From: Thiohalocapsa sp. PB-PSB1
GTDB taxonomy: Bacteria; Pseudomonadota; Gammaproteobacteria; Chromatiales; Chromatiaceae
DNA length: 64,000 nucleotides
Assembly: GCA_016745215.1 (NCBI GenBank)
Contig: CP050890.1
Span: forward strand, 6,696,001-6,760,000
Direction: 5' to 3'
Below, piece by piece: positions 24,128 through 35,495 of this stretch. The position numbers and the translations under genes are program-made. The notes beneath the pieces are model-generated. The model was not told the DNA's origin and did not search any database. It was given only the letters and a program-made list of their open reading frames with translations. The first letter of the stretch is position 1, and the number at the start of each line of letters is the position of its first letter.

Positions 24128-25444
24128 TTACACCCGATGAAAAGCCACCGCATCTGCACGCCCGCCAGCGACATCCACGCGCCAGAGCAGCAGAGCGCCG
24201 ATCAGGAACAGCAGCAAGATGGGTAGCAGGGAGAATCGCGGGTCGCCGCTCATGGCAGCGGTGGTGCCGACAAGGAAGGGGCCGAGCACGGCAGCGAATT
24301 TGCCGATCATATTGTAGAAGCCGAACAATTCAGTAGTTTCGCCGGCAGGGATCAGGCTTGCGAACAGGGAACGGCTCAGCGCCTGAATACCACCCTGGAC
24401 CAAGCCGATGGCGACCGCCAGAGCATAGAAATGTTCGACTCGTTGCATCCAGGCGGCGGCAATGACGACCAGGCTGTAGACACCGATGGCGAGCAGGATG
24501 CTGGGCTTGGGTCCCCAAACTGCGCCGAGCCGACCGAAAGCCAGTGCGGCCGGGAAGCCGACGAACTGGGTGATCAGCAGGGCAACCATCAGGCTGGAAT
24601 CCGGAAAACCCAAATCCAGGCCGTACTTGACCGCCATGAACACGATGGTGTCGACGCCGTCGATGTAGAACCAATAAGCGACCAAAAACAGGAATGTATT
24701 GGGTAGAAGGCGCACCTTACCGAGGGTGGCGGATAATTCGGCGAAAGCGCCGCGCGCGGCGGCAGATAGACCGCGGCTGCCGATGCCGCGACTCTCCGGC
24801 ACAAACCATGCGAGCGGAATGCTGAACAACGCCCACCACAGAGCACAGCTGAGGAATGCGATGCGCACAGCATCGGATTTGTCCGCGAGACCGAAAGTAT
24901 CTGGAGTGAGGACCATGACCACATTGAATGCAAACAGCAGACCGCCGCCCAGGTAGCCCAGGGCATAGGCCAAGGATGATGCATGCTCGTAGTCCTCGAC
25001 GGCAGCGACATCGGTAATCAGGGCGTCGTTAAAGACGTTGCTGCCGAAAAAGCCTAGCAAACCTGCCAGATAAAGAGCAAGCGCCAGGCCCCAGTGGCCT
25101 GCCTCGAGCCAATACAATGCGCCGGTGGCCAACACACCGAGCAACGTGAAGCCGAGCAGGAAACGCTTTTTTGCGCCGAGTTGATCAGCCAGAGCGCCGA
25201 GTACGGGTGCGCTCGCTACCAGGATCAGGCTAGCAGCGCTGCTGGCATAGCCTAGCACCTGGGTACTGCGCGCTGAGGTCAGGTCGGCAGCCCAATATTG
25301 TGTGAAAAAAACCGGGAAAAAGCCGGCAATGACGACCGTAGCATAAGCCGAGTTGGCCCAGTCGTACAGCGCCCAGGATAGGGTTTGGCGTTTGCTCGGT
25401 CTGGATGTTAAAGGCGGTTTGGGCGCCGGCTGAGTTGCGGTCAC
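24128..25444 (-). CDS. UMF1-family MFS transporter
   Basis: 438 residues with 12 predicted membrane helices. The N-terminal SWALYDWANSAYATVVIAGF is the hallmark of the UMF1/Atg22-like MFS family; ALADQLGAKKRFL is the loop 2-3 motif, and GGIQALSRSLFASLIPAG and TTELFGFYNMIGKFAAVLGP are the conserved helix 10-11 region. Members are thought to export amino acids or other small solutes; substrate unknown here. Start is GTG 25444. It stands alone between repeats. Confidence 0.88.
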   Translation of the reverse strand: MTATQPAPKPPLTSRPSKRQTLSWALYDWANSAYATVVIAGFFPVFFTQYWAADLTSARSTQVLGYASSAASLILVASAPVLGALADQLGAKKRFLLGFTLLGVLATGALYWLEAGHWGLALALYLAGLLGFFGSNVFNDALITDVAAVEDYEHASSLAYALGYLGGGLLFAFNVVMVLTPDTFGLADKSDAVRIAFLSCALWWALFSIPLAWFVPESRGIGSRGLSAAARGAFAELSATLGKVRLLPNTFLFLVAYWFYIDGVDTIVFMAVKYGLDLGFPDSSLMVALLITQFVGFPAALAFGRLGAVWGPKPSILLAIGVYSLVVIAAAWMQRVEHFYALAVAIGLVQGGIQALSRSLFASLIPAGETTELFGFYNMIGKFAAVLGPFLVGTTAAMSGDPRFSLLPILLLFLIGALLLWRVDVAGGRADAVAFHRV

Positions 25445-25587
25445 GTCGTCAATGTCCTCTTCATGTCGTTATCCCCTTGCTGTCTTTCATTCCCGGGGAT
25501 GACTCGACGGTAAACCCAGGGCTGAACCAAGACAAACCCGAGATCGGGGTTTGATGATGACCGGATAGAGCGCGACCGAAGCGCATG

Positions 25588-25980
25588 CTTAGGCGATTGC
25601 CGGAGGGAGACAGACCAACTGGCGCGGATTCTCGTTCGCCTTCGCGACGTCGAGGCCGAACGAGAAGACAAGCCAGGTGGTAGGCTGTCGAAATCTGCAG
25701 TCTCACTAAAACAAGCGCTTCCCGGTTGATGGATGCTGAGTCGGTGTCAGGGTCGGTGTCGGGATCGGTGTCAAGGTCAACATTAGGGATTGGTATCGAG
25801 CTGGCTGCTTTGATCGATGAGCGGATTCGATTCCGATTCCGATAGCGACCCCGATACCGATTCGGCTTCCCCAGTGCGTTCGATGAAGCAATCCAAGACC
25901 CGGAATCGGTTTGGCATCAAAACTCAGGACATTTCGACAGCCTAGCCAGGTGGTCTGTTTCTCGACAGAAATCGCCTTGG
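25588..25980 (+). repeat. Family C repeat, copy 3, interrupted by A3
   Basis: 25588-25680 (GGCGATTGCCGGAGGGAGAC to GACAAGCCAGGTGG) and 25945-25980 (GCCAGGTGG to CGACAGAAATCGCC). The 9-bp GCCAGGTGG is duplicated by insertion of family A copy A3. Confidence 0.8.
25681..25944 (+). repeat. Family A MITE-like repeat, copy 3 (complete)
   Basis: 264 bp, ends TAGGCTGTCGAAAT and ATTTCGACAGCCTA, flanked by GCCAGGTGG on both sides. It contains GGTGTC and GATTCC hexamer runs and no plausible gene. Confidence 0.87.
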
Positions 25981-26056
25981 TCAAGAGTATAGTTCAGGGT
26001 CGCCACCGTTGGTTTGCGAGGTTTTCTTGGGTTATGCGAGCCGCCAAGCGGTTACG

Positions 26057-27160
26057 CTAAAGATTCGCGGAGGCAACCGCGTCGTCCCGTATCGAGCCCT
26101 CCACCAGTAGCCCTTTGCGTTGCGCCCTGATCTCCCAGTTCTTGCGCGCAAGGGCGCGCATGTCGACGGTGTTGTCCGACTCATCCAGGATCTCGATGCC
26201 CAGCAACGTCTCCAATATATCCTCCATGGTCAGGATACCAGCCATGCCGCCGAATTCATCCACCACCAAGGCGATGTGCTCGCGTACCTCCAGAAAGCGA
26301 TCGAAGACCTGCTGGATAGGGGTCTCCTCATCCACCACCAGGATATCCTTGCGGATCGCCTGGATGAGTGCCGCGCCCTGTTGCGCAATGATCCGTGTGA
26401 GTGCTTCGGACTTGAGGAAATAGCCCGTGACATGATCCTTGTTGCCGCTCTCATGGCAGGGGACGCGCGAAAAGCGCAGCTCGGGATTGGCGGCGACGAA
26501 GTCCGCCAGGCTCGTGGTCTCGTCTGCGGCCATCACCACGGTGCGCGGAGTCATGCAATCGACCGCGCGAACGCTGCCGAGGCGGAGCAGGTTGTGGATG
26601 AAGCGGCTCTCGTATTGCTCGAACACCCCCTGATCCGCCCCGATCTCCGCCATGGCCAGAAAATCCGAGCGGCTGAACACGGTCATCGACTCGTCATGCT
26701 TCAATACCTGCGTCAGGAGCTGGCTGAACCAGACCAGTGGCCAGAGCAGCAGGATCACGAGGCGCAGCGAGCGCACGGTGAAGGGCACGAGCTGTTGCCA
26801 GTGGGTGGCTCCCAGGGTCTTGGGGATGAGTTCGGAGAGGATCAGGATTGCCAGGGTCATGGCGACCGGAATCAGCAGCCCCGTAATCAGAGGGTTGGCG
26901 TCGGCCCAGATCTTGGCCGCCTGATCGCCAACGCCGATGGCACCTACGGTATGGGCGATGGTGTTCAGAGTCAAGATCGCCGCCAGTGGTCGGTCGATGT
27001 CCTGCTTGAACGACTGCAAATGGCGACCGAGGGGATGGCCCTCCTTGAGCTTCACCTGGGCGTAGGAGGGCGTAATGCTCAACAGCACCGCTTCCCACAG
27101 GGAGCAGAGAAAGGAGATGGCGATGGCCAGGACGAAGAAAAGGATCAGCAGGCTGTACAT
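26057..27160 (-). CDS. CNNM/CorC-like membrane protein (DUF21 plus CBS pair)
   Basis: 367 residues. The DUF21 membrane domain (about 1-175) has LFFVLAIAISFLCSLWEAVL and the conserved LSELIPKTLGATHW motif. The CBS pair (about 200-330) includes VRAVDCMTPRTVV and VVDEFGGMAGILTMEDILE. The family (CNNM, YfjD, MpfA) is linked to Mg or Co transport. The C-terminal CorC_HlyC transporter-associated domain is absent. Start ATG 27160. No clear partner gene. Confidence 0.87.
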   Translation of the reverse strand: MYSLLILFFVLAIAISFLCSLWEAVLLSITPSYAQVKLKEGHPLGRHLQSFKQDIDRPLAAILTLNTIAHTVGAIGVGDQAAKIWADANPLITGLLIPVAMTLAILILSELIPKTLGATHWQQLVPFTVRSLRLVILLLWPLVWFSQLLTQVLKHDESMTVFSRSDFLAMAEIGADQGVFEQYESRFIHNLLRLGSVRAVDCMTPRTVVMAADETTSLADFVAANPELRFSRVPCHESGNKDHVTGYFLKSEALTRIIAQQGAALIQAIRKDILVVDEETPIQQVFDRFLEVREHIALVVDEFGGMAGILTMEDILETLLGIEILDESDNTVDMRALARKNWEIRAQRKGLLVEGSIRDDAVASANL

Positions 27161-27332
27161 GGATCATCCCGATTTGTCGTTACGCAGAAAACACCGATTG
27201 GCCGCGATTGCAGACCGCGCTGAGCTGACACGGAATCTCTGACATACCGCTCGGATGGAGGCTGCTGGGAGCCTGTCCGGCCATTGTACCGATACAAGCT
27301 GACGGATAGGAAATCCAACCCATCCTGAGTAC

Positions 27333-27605
27333 CTAGTGGAGCGGTACAGAAATCCCGAGGCGGTTCGTTGTCGTTGTCGTTGTCGTAATCGTAGTCGTTA
27401 TCGAGCATTCGGCTAAGACGATTACGGATAGGAAATCCAACCCATCCTGAGTACCTAGTGGAGCGGTACAGAAATCCCGAGGCGGTTCGTTGTCGTTGTC
27501 GTTGTCGTAATCGTAGTCGTTATCGAGCATTCGGCTAAGACGATTATGACAACGACAACGACAACGACCGGAGACTGTCTTGGAACATCTGCACCGAGGC
27601 ACTAG
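27333..27605 (-). repeat. Family E2 MITE-like repeat, copy a, with internal tandem duplication
   Basis: Ends CTAGTGGAGCGGTACAGAAA (27333) and GTGCAGA...GGCACTAG complement (27602-27605 is CTAG). A block of about 122 bp (27303-27424), which also includes host DNA left of the element, is repeated directly at 27425-27547, so two left ends are present. The interior consists of GTTGTC and TCGTAATCG runs. Confidence 0.8.
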
Positions 27606-27639
27606 CTGCATGACCTAAAAGTCACGAGCATGCATTTAA

Positions 27640-27735
27640 GACGATTGCTGTGGAGAAACAGGCCACCTGGCTTGTCTTCTCGTCCGGCCTCGACGTCGCG
27701 GCAACCCGCCCATAGAGGGACCATGGGCGGGTTGC
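27640..27735 (-). repeat. Family C repeat, partial copy 4
   Basis: GACGATTGCTGTGGAGAAAC, CCACCTGGCTTGTCTTCTCG and CGCGGCAACCCGCCCAT match family C; the far end is missing. Confidence 0.6.
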
Positions 27736-28047
27736 ACCCCTCATGCAGTCTTGCCTGCGCAGGCCGGCTCGCCCGCTGTGCCAGGCTCGTCTTGTATGAA
27801 AGATCCGAGGGATATTCACTGCGGAGACGCAGAGGCGAATGTAGTCTCTTCTCAGCGTGTTGCGCGTCTCTGCGATGAACTGAACTTTATTCTGGAGTGA
27901 GTGGGTGTTTGTGAGACTGAGTCGATGCGCTGGACATCGAAGGAATCGAGAACCTCGTCTCTGGCCTCGATTCCTAAAGGTCCGGTAGATAAAGTTGCGC
28001 GACGACAAAATCTCGATCGGGAAGCTCCGATTTCCCATCGAAATGGT
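27736..28047. other. Non-coding stretch downstream of prlC
   Basis: No gene seen. 27784-27830 recalls family D tail words (CACTGCGGAGACGCAGAGGC). An inverted repeat GGAATCGAG/CTCGATTCC at 27939-27975 could act as a terminator for prlC (minus strand), but no T-run follows. Confidence 0.35.
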
Positions 28048-30117
<2,070 letters not shown>

Positions 30118-30339
30118 CGGGGCATCATCTCGGGGCTGCATTGTGGGAACCACGACGCTCGTGCGCGAGGTGGGGCTAGAGAGATAATCGGTGCCGGCCG
30201 ACGAGTTTCAAAGTCCGGCTGATGCGATCGCTGGTCTTGTGTCGATTTCGCTTTGGGGCGCATGCCGGAGCTCATGTTAGGACCGCTGATTTTCCTTCGG
30301 ATGCTATCTGCGTAGAATGTTCAGTCACTCAACTAGCAT

Positions 30340-30712
30340 GAAGTTCCTTGCATGCTTGAAGGCAGCGCCCAGTAAACATTAGGTTTCTCACGCCCTGATG
30401 TCATGTTTTTCCGATCCCGATCCCGATCCCGATCCCGATCCCGATCAAGTTGCGCTGGGCGGCTTGCACCCTGGGGTGTCTTCAGTCAGCTTGTCGAGAA
30501 GACAGTGGCCTACAGCCTTTCTCCCAGGGAAGGCGCGGCGCTTGCGTCCGATCCGCTGGTAGCATTTGCCGGGTCGCCCGCAAGCGGGCTCCTACACCGA
30601 GCGGCTCCCACGGCTGCTAAAGGTCCGCTTGCGGGTGCGGCGCCTTGGCCCCTCTGCCTCTCTGCGGTGAATCCTTACATTCTTTGCAGTCAGCACCCTT
30701 TCCTTCGACACC
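30340..30712 (+). repeat. Family D repeat, copy 3 (uninterrupted)
   Basis: Reference copy. It contains six CGATCC repeats (30413-30449), CAAGTTGCGCTGGGCGG, GACAGTGGCCTACAGCCTTT, the REP palindrome CGCCCGCAAGCGGGCTCCTA and its inverted partner GGTCCGCTTGCGGG, and ends TTACATTCTTTGCAGTCAGC. It abuts the 3' end of the CNP1-like gene. Confidence 0.78.
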
Positions 30713-31330
30713 TCATTCATTGATAAAACCCGCATTTTCCACTTGTGGGATGCGTCCGCTTTTCAGCATACGCAGCTGATCCTTGCGTTGGCGGGGCTTG
30801 AATAGCCTTGGCATACAGAGGTAATGACGCCAAAGTTCATAGCGAAGGCGATCGCGCGAGTGCTCGTCAATCGGCCGCCATTGCTCGCCGCTGTTGGTGG
30901 GTATGAAATTGGAACCGCTTCCATAGGCATAGATTTTGTACCTGCCCCGCGGCGTGCAGCGCACTCCCTCGTAGCCGATATTGCGAGCACCGTAAGCGGA
31001 CTCCGTCACCAGGGTGTAGCGTACGACGCCGTCGCCGCCGGTGCGCAGGCTGCGGCTATCGATGAAGTGGCGGAATTCGTCCTCGGGTCCGTCGAGCTTG
31101 ATCTCCACTAAATCGGCGTCTTTGGGCCAGGCTGGCAAGCGTACTTTCTGCTCTTGCCATTTTTTGTCTTTCTTGATCACACTGCTTGGAGCATCGAGCT
31201 GCGCATCGTTGACAAACGGCGTTTCGGCCAGAACAGGATTGACCAATGCGTCGAGACCGATCCACAGCAACACACAAAAAACGGTGAAGATGATTCGCAT
31301 AGCTTGTTTCATGGATTTAGCTTGTTTCAT
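30713..31330 (-). CDS. CNP1-like family exported protein
   Basis: About 205 residues from ATG 31330 (MKQAKSMKQAMRIIFTVF); the frame is open further upstream. A signal peptide (IIFTVFCVLLWIGLDALV...VLA) is followed by WPKDADLVEIKLDGPEDEFR, DSRSLRTGGDGVVRYTLVTE, ARNIGYEGVRCTPRGRYKIY and a basic C-terminal part. The GARN(I/V)xYEG(I/M)RC motif is that of the CNP1-like domain (PF08750), function unknown, presumed periplasmic. The first 21 bp of the gene contain ATGAAACAAGCTA twice. It is divergent from the carbonic-anhydrase-like gene. Confidence 0.82.
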   Translation of the reverse strand: MKQAKSMKQAMRIIFTVFCVLLWIGLDALVNPVLAETPFVNDAQLDAPSSVIKKDKKWQEQKVRLPAWPKDADLVEIKLDGPEDEFRHFIDSRSLRTGGDGVVRYTLVTESAYGARNIGYEGVRCTPRGRYKIYAYGSGSNFIPTNSGEQWRPIDEHSRDRLRYELWRHYLCMPRLFKPRQRKDQLRMLKSGRIPQVENAGFINE

Positions 31331-31486
31331 GGGTATTCCGGGCAAATCGAGGTTTGGGTTGCACGAGGGTACGCAACGCATCCGAGCATGGCAAAGGCTG
31401 CGAGAGGTCACGGCGAACCCCAGCGCCCCGTGCTAGCATCCGCGAACAATCTCCAATCCATGACTAACATTAACTCGAGGAGCCTG

Positions 31487-32026
31487 ATGAATAACATCCG
31501 CAGCTACCGAGGCCTTGAGCCAAACATCGCCCCGGATGCCTATATTGATCCGAGTGCCGTCATCATTGGCAATGTCGAAATCGGTGCGAAAGCGTCGATC
31601 TGGCCCACGGTCGTGGTGCGTGGCGATATCCACCGCATACACATTGGCGCCGAAACCAATGTGCAAGATGGCAGCATCCTGCACGTTTCCCACGACAGCC
31701 GATTCTTACCCGGTGGGGCGCCGACCATCCTCCATGAGCGAATCACAGTGGGCCACCAGGCCATGCTGCATGGCTGCGAGATTCACGACCACTGCTTGAT
31801 CGGCATCGGTGCCCGGGTGCTCGATCGGGCCGTACTGAAGCCGCAGGTCATGCTTGCAGCTGGTACCTTGGTAACCCCAGGTATGCAGCTTGAAGGCGGT
31901 TGGCTTTATATTGGCGCACCAGCAAAACGTGGCCGCAAGCTGACCGATTCTGAGCTAGACTATCTAGACTATGTTGCCTTGCATTACACTGATCTGGCCG
32001 TCCATCATCGCGCCGCCATAGCTTAG
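31487..32026 (+). CDS. Gamma-carbonic-anhydrase-like protein (YrdA family)
   Basis: 179 residues of left-handed beta-helix hexapeptide repeats (IGNVEIGAKASIWPTVVVRG, DGSILHVSHDS). The metal-binding histidines are in LHVSHD, TVGHQAMLHGC. The family includes Cam-type gamma-carbonic anhydrases and YrdA/CaiE-like acyltransferase-fold proteins, so CO2 hydration is plausible but not proven. The ATG is preceded by CGAGGAGCC, a strong ribosome-binding site. First gene of a block with sco1, PCu(A)C and cytochrome c4. Confidence 0.87.
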   Translation: MNNIRSYRGLEPNIAPDAYIDPSAVIIGNVEIGAKASIWPTVVVRGDIHRIHIGAETNVQDGSILHVSHDSRFLPGGAPTILHERITVGHQAMLHGCEIHDHCLIGIGARVLDRAVLKPQVMLAAGTLVTPGMQLEGGWLYIGAPAKRGRKLTDSELDYLDYVALHYTDLAVHHRAAIA

Positions 32027-32113
32027 CCAGCTCAGGTCAGCCCAAAGTTCAGCCTGGATCGTCCAGCCTGAGTTCATTTCCCACGTTCAGATCAGGTTCA
32101 TTCAGGTCCAGTG

Positions 32114-32731
32114 ATGCTCAAGCGGGGTTTATCCATTGTCGTACTGCTGCTGTGCCTGCTGTTGGCCTGGTTAATCTGGTATTGGCAGCCGACTCAGGAC
32201 GCCAATCAGGGGCAGCATCGCCAGCTCGGGCTTGTGGCAGAACCTGCTGGCGGTAATTTCAGGCTGAATTCCTGGCGAGGGCCGCTGAGCCTGTCCGATC
32301 TGCGCGGCAAAGTGGTGCTGATCTATTTCGGCTATACCTGGTGTCCAGACATCTGCCCGACCAATTTGGCCATTATCTCTTTGGCGCTAAAGCAGCTCAC
32401 TGAGAGCGAGCGGAAATCGGTTCAGGTACTATTCATCAGCGTCGATCCAGAACGAGACAGCGTCGAGCGCCTGCGGACCTTCGCCGACTATTTCAATCCG
32501 GATATTCTCGGCCTGACCGGTAATGAGGCCGAAATCGCCGAGGTGGCCGCTCGCTACGGTGCTGCCTATCAACGTTCTGAACAGAGCACATCAGCCATGG
32601 GCTACATGGTGGATCACTCCTCCTACACCTATGTAGTAGACCGCGCGGGACATTTGGTGGAGAGCTTGGAGCACGCGACACCAGCAGATCGGCTGGTCGA
32701 GGTCATTCGCATGCATCTGGGCGACGACTAG
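32114..32731 (+). CDS. SCO1/SenC copper chaperone
   Basis: 205 residues from ATG 32114 (an adjacent GTG at 32111 is possible). N-terminal anchor LSIVVLLLCLLLAWLIWYW, then a thioredoxin-like fold with the copper-binding CPDIC (Cys77, Cys81) and His168 in MVDHSS. SCO proteins deliver copper to the CuA site of cytochrome c oxidase or act as thiol reductases in the periplasm. Its TAG stop (32729-32731) forms part of the CTAG that starts repeat E1b. PCu(A)C, a partner of SCO, is the next gene. Confidence 0.93.
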   Translation: MLKRGLSIVVLLLCLLLAWLIWYWQPTQDANQGQHRQLGLVAEPAGGNFRLNSWRGPLSLSDLRGKVVLIYFGYTWCPDICPTNLAIISLALKQLTESERKSVQVLFISVDPERDSVERLRTFADYFNPDILGLTGNEAEIAEVAARYGAAYQRSEQSTSAMGYMVDHSSYTYVVDRAGHLVESLEHATPADRLVEVIRMHLGDD

Positions 32732-32843
32732 TGCAGCGCTACGGGTGTCCCGCTACCGTTTCTGCTATTTGTCATTGTCTTAATCGCTCATCCTGGGTTA
32801 TCGATGACGACTGCAAACGGTGTCGCGACTTCCGCAGCAGAGC

Positions 32844-32847
<4 letters not shown>
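32728..32847 (+). repeat. Family E1 MITE-like repeat, copy b
   Basis: CTAGTGCAGCGCTACGGGTG at left, CTTCCGCAGCAGAGCACTAG at right (inverted ends). The left CTAG holds the stop codon of the SCO gene, the right CTAG is shared with E2b. Confidence 0.87.
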
Positions 32848-33013
<166 letters not shown>

Positions 33014-33085
33014 GGCAATTGTCGGAGAGAAACCAACCCAGCGCCAAGTCCTGCTCGCCTTTCACTCAACACAAGGTAATCACAA

Positions 33086-33613
33086 ATGAAAAAAATCAGG
33101 CCCTTTTGCCTGGTCCTACTCTCGTTTTCGGTGTTCGTGTCGGTTCTTGCAGCACAATCGGTGCTGGCGGACGGGCCGATTGTCGTCAATGCACCCTATG
33201 CTCGGGCTGTACCTCCAGGTCAGCCCAACAGCGCGGTATTCATGCAAATCAGCAACGCCAGCGATCAGGACCGCGCGTTGGTTGGCGCAGCGAGTCCGGC
33301 GGCGGAGGTGACGGAATTGCACACTCATCGTATGGAAGACGGCATGATGAAAATGCGCAAGGTCGAACAGATCGATCTGCCAGCCAATTCGACGTTATCG
33401 CTTCAACCCGGCGGTTTACATGTGATGTTGATCGGACTGAAGCAGCAGTTGCAGCCTGGCGATGAAGTATCTCTGACGCTGCTGTTCGACCAGGATAATG
33501 AACTGGTATTAACCGCACCGGTACGCACCATCATGCCCAGCGGACAGATTCCGAGCACACACAAGCCGGCCGCTCAGCTTGGCCACCCAGACGGGTCGCG
33601 AGGCGGCCAGTAA
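33086..33613 (+). CDS. PCu(A)C periplasmic copper chaperone
   Basis: 175 residues. Signal peptide (KKIRPFCLVLLSFSVFVSVL...LA) then a cupredoxin-like fold. The copper motif H-x-M...H-x-M is visible as ELHTHRMEDGMMKM followed by GLHVMLIGL. The family metallates CuA/CuB oxidase centres together with SCO. Start ATG 33086 after CAAGGTAAT (weak ribosome-binding site). Two MITEs separate it from SCO, so co-transcription depends on read-through. Confidence 0.93.
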   Translation: MKKIRPFCLVLLSFSVFVSVLAAQSVLADGPIVVNAPYARAVPPGQPNSAVFMQISNASDQDRALVGAASPAAEVTELHTHRMEDGMMKMRKVEQIDLPANSTLSLQPGGLHVMLIGLKQQLQPGDEVSLTLLFDQDNELVLTAPVRTIMPSGQIPSTHKPAAQLGHPDGSRGGQ

Positions 33614-33859
33614 AACAACCTGCTGTACGTATCCGATCGCCGTCGTCTGGTCGTCGTCATCCTTTCGCCTCAGCAAGCTGATGGAACTTTTCGCATTTTA
33701 TTCTATCCATGTTCGAGCCAAGGCAGATCAGTCCGTCATTGACCTATATCGGGCTTTCCTGATATACATGTCCAAATTTTTCGCGTGCTCTCAGGCACCG
33801 AATCCCTTATCCACGGACACTGCTCTCCATCACCATCGAAAAATGCATCGGTCAGTAAC

Positions 33860-34513
33860 ATGAATAATTCACTGATGTCCGGCATCATCGCCGTCGCCAT
33901 CGTCTCTACATTCATCTCCGCCCAAGCGCTCGCCTCCGACGAATCGGCTGTTGGACTGAACGGCGATGCGCAGAAAGGGAAAGAAAAAGCAAGTCAAATC
34001 TGCCAGGCCTGTCATGGGCTTGACGGCAATGGCATACCCGGCCAGCCAATCTGGCCCAAGCTTGCTGGCCAGCATCCGAATTACATCTATAAACAACTGC
34101 AAAACTTCAAAGCCAACGAGCGCTGGAATGCACAAATGTCGCCAATGGCCATGCCTCTGACAGAGGAAGAAATGGCCAACCTCGCCGCCTATTACTCCAG
34201 CCTGCAGCAAACCGGCGGCACGGCCGAGGCCGAGCTGGTCGCATTGGGCGAGAAGCTCTACCGCGCAGGCAATCCAGAAACCGGCGTACCGGCTTGCTCC
34301 GGCTGCCATGGTCCCGCCGGGCTGGGCAGCAACCTCGCCAAGTTTCCGCGCATCTCAGGCCAATATTCGGAATATACCGATCAGACGCTGAAACTTTGGC
34401 GTTCTGCGGAACGCAAAAATGACCCTAACGCCATGATGCGCGGCGTCGCGGCACGCCTGAGCGACGAAGAGATTGCTGCCCTCTCCTCCTACATCGAGGG
34501 TCTGGGTCAATAA
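33860..34513 (+). CDS. Diheme cytochrome c4
   Basis: 217 residues with a signal peptide (MNNSLMSGIIAVAIVSTF...ALA). Heme sites are CQACH (48-52) and CSGCH (146-150); axial Met candidates are in MSPMAMPL and NAMMRGV. The two halves repeat (GxPxWPxLAGQHPNYI and LAKFPRISGQYSEY), as in cytochromes c4, which pass electrons to terminal oxidases in the periplasm. Context with SCO and PCu(A)C supports a respiratory role. A clear terminator follows. Confidence 0.93.
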   Translation: MNNSLMSGIIAVAIVSTFISAQALASDESAVGLNGDAQKGKEKASQICQACHGLDGNGIPGQPIWPKLAGQHPNYIYKQLQNFKANERWNAQMSPMAMPLTEEEMANLAAYYSSLQQTGGTAEAELVALGEKLYRAGNPETGVPACSGCHGPAGLGSNLAKFPRISGQYSEYTDQTLKLWRSAERKNDPNAMMRGVAARLSDEEIAALSSYIEGLGQ

Positions 34514-34536
34514 ACATCCCGCGCAGCCTTGCTAAG

Positions 34537-34566
34537 AAGACGGCCGCCAGGCCGTCTTATTTATTT
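34537..34566 (+). terminator. Rho-independent terminator after cytochrome c4
   Basis: Stem AAGACGGCC (34537-34545) with GGCCGTCTT (34550-34558), tetraloop GCCA, followed by ATTTATTT. It lies 24 bp after the stop codon. Confidence 0.88.
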
Positions 34567-34650
34567 CGCACAGCATTGTCTGGGCGAGGTCTCGACTGGC
34601 GCGTCGAACAATCCACCACGACGCCCGTTGCGCCGGGACCAGCAGTCCCG

Positions 34651-35409
34651 ATGGATCGATTGCGACTGCTCAGCTATAACATTCAAGCGGGCATCCACTC
34701 CCGACGCTATCGTGATTACGTTTCCAACGGCTGGAAGCACCTGTTACCTCATGGTGAGCGCCAACGCAACCTGACCAGCATCGGCGCTCTACTGAAAGGC
34801 TACGACGTGGTTGGGCTACAAGAGGTCGACGCCGGCAGTCTACGCAGTAACTTTGTCGACCAAACCGAATTTCTCGCCCGCGTCGGCGGTTTTCCATTTT
34901 GGCATAAGCAAGTCAATCGCGAACTCGGCAGCCTGGCCAGGCACAGCAACGGTATGCTCAGCCGGCTACGCCCCAGTCGCGTTGTCTCACACAAATTGCC
35001 CGGCATGCCCGGTCGCGGTGCATTACTGATCGAGTATCGGACCACTCATCAGGAACCTCTGGCAATCTGCGTATTGCACCTGGCGCTTGGCTGGCGCGCC
35101 CGACGACTCCAGTTAGATTACCTGGTGGAAATGGCCGAGCGCTATCGGTTTATCGTCCTGATGGGTGATTTCAACTGTGGCTGCCGCTCGCTGACATTGA
35201 AAAGAGCCATCCATCGGGCCGGTCTGCGCGGGTTCGACTGCGAACTGAAAACCTTCCCCAGTTGGCGGCCGCAGCGCAATCTGGACCATATATTGACTTC
35301 CTCAGAACTGGGAATCAGCGCCGCCCGGGTCCTGGATTATGCCCTTTCCGATCATTTGCCGCTGAGCATGGAGGTGGTTTTGCCGGATGGGGTGCGAGTG
35401 GGCGTATAG
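34651..35409 (+). CDS. Endonuclease/exonuclease/phosphatase (EEP) domain protein
   Basis: 252 residues from ATG 34651 (MDRLRLLSYNIQAG); the frame is open back to 34576. EEP landmarks: LSYNIQAG (Asn), VVGLQEVDAG (catalytic Glu), VLHLALGWRARRLQ (His/Asn region), VLMGDFNCG (Asp-x-Asn), and LDHILTS with SDHLPLSMEV (Asp-His). These proteins cut phosphodiesters in nucleic acids or lipids; the exact substrate is unknown. Cytoplasmic, as no signal peptide precedes the domain. It lies upstream of ureA in the same direction. Confidence 0.87.
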   Translation: MDRLRLLSYNIQAGIHSRRYRDYVSNGWKHLLPHGERQRNLTSIGALLKGYDVVGLQEVDAGSLRSNFVDQTEFLARVGGFPFWHKQVNRELGSLARHSNGMLSRLRPSRVVSHKLPGMPGRGALLIEYRTTHQEPLAICVLHLALGWRARRLQLDYLVEMAERYRFIVLMGDFNCGCRSLTLKRAIHRAGLRGFDCELKTFPSWRPQRNLDHILTSSELGISAARVLDYALSDHLPLSMEVVLPDGVRVGV

Positions 35410-35495
35410 CTTATTATTGTGTGGTTACTCAGTGTCGTTGTCATTTTACGAATCCCGCTCGATCGTTCTGCAACCTGCGCTAAGAGAACACCCTG

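Noticed and set aside
26120..27223. Plus-strand frame of 367 codons opposite the CNNM/CorC gene
   Set aside because: It is the antisense shadow of a well supported gene, with His/Gln-rich composition and no family pattern.
34515..34650. Longer start for the EEP protein at 34576
   Set aside because: The extra 25 residues begin inside the terminator region and show no family similarity; ATG 34651 begins right at the conserved domain.
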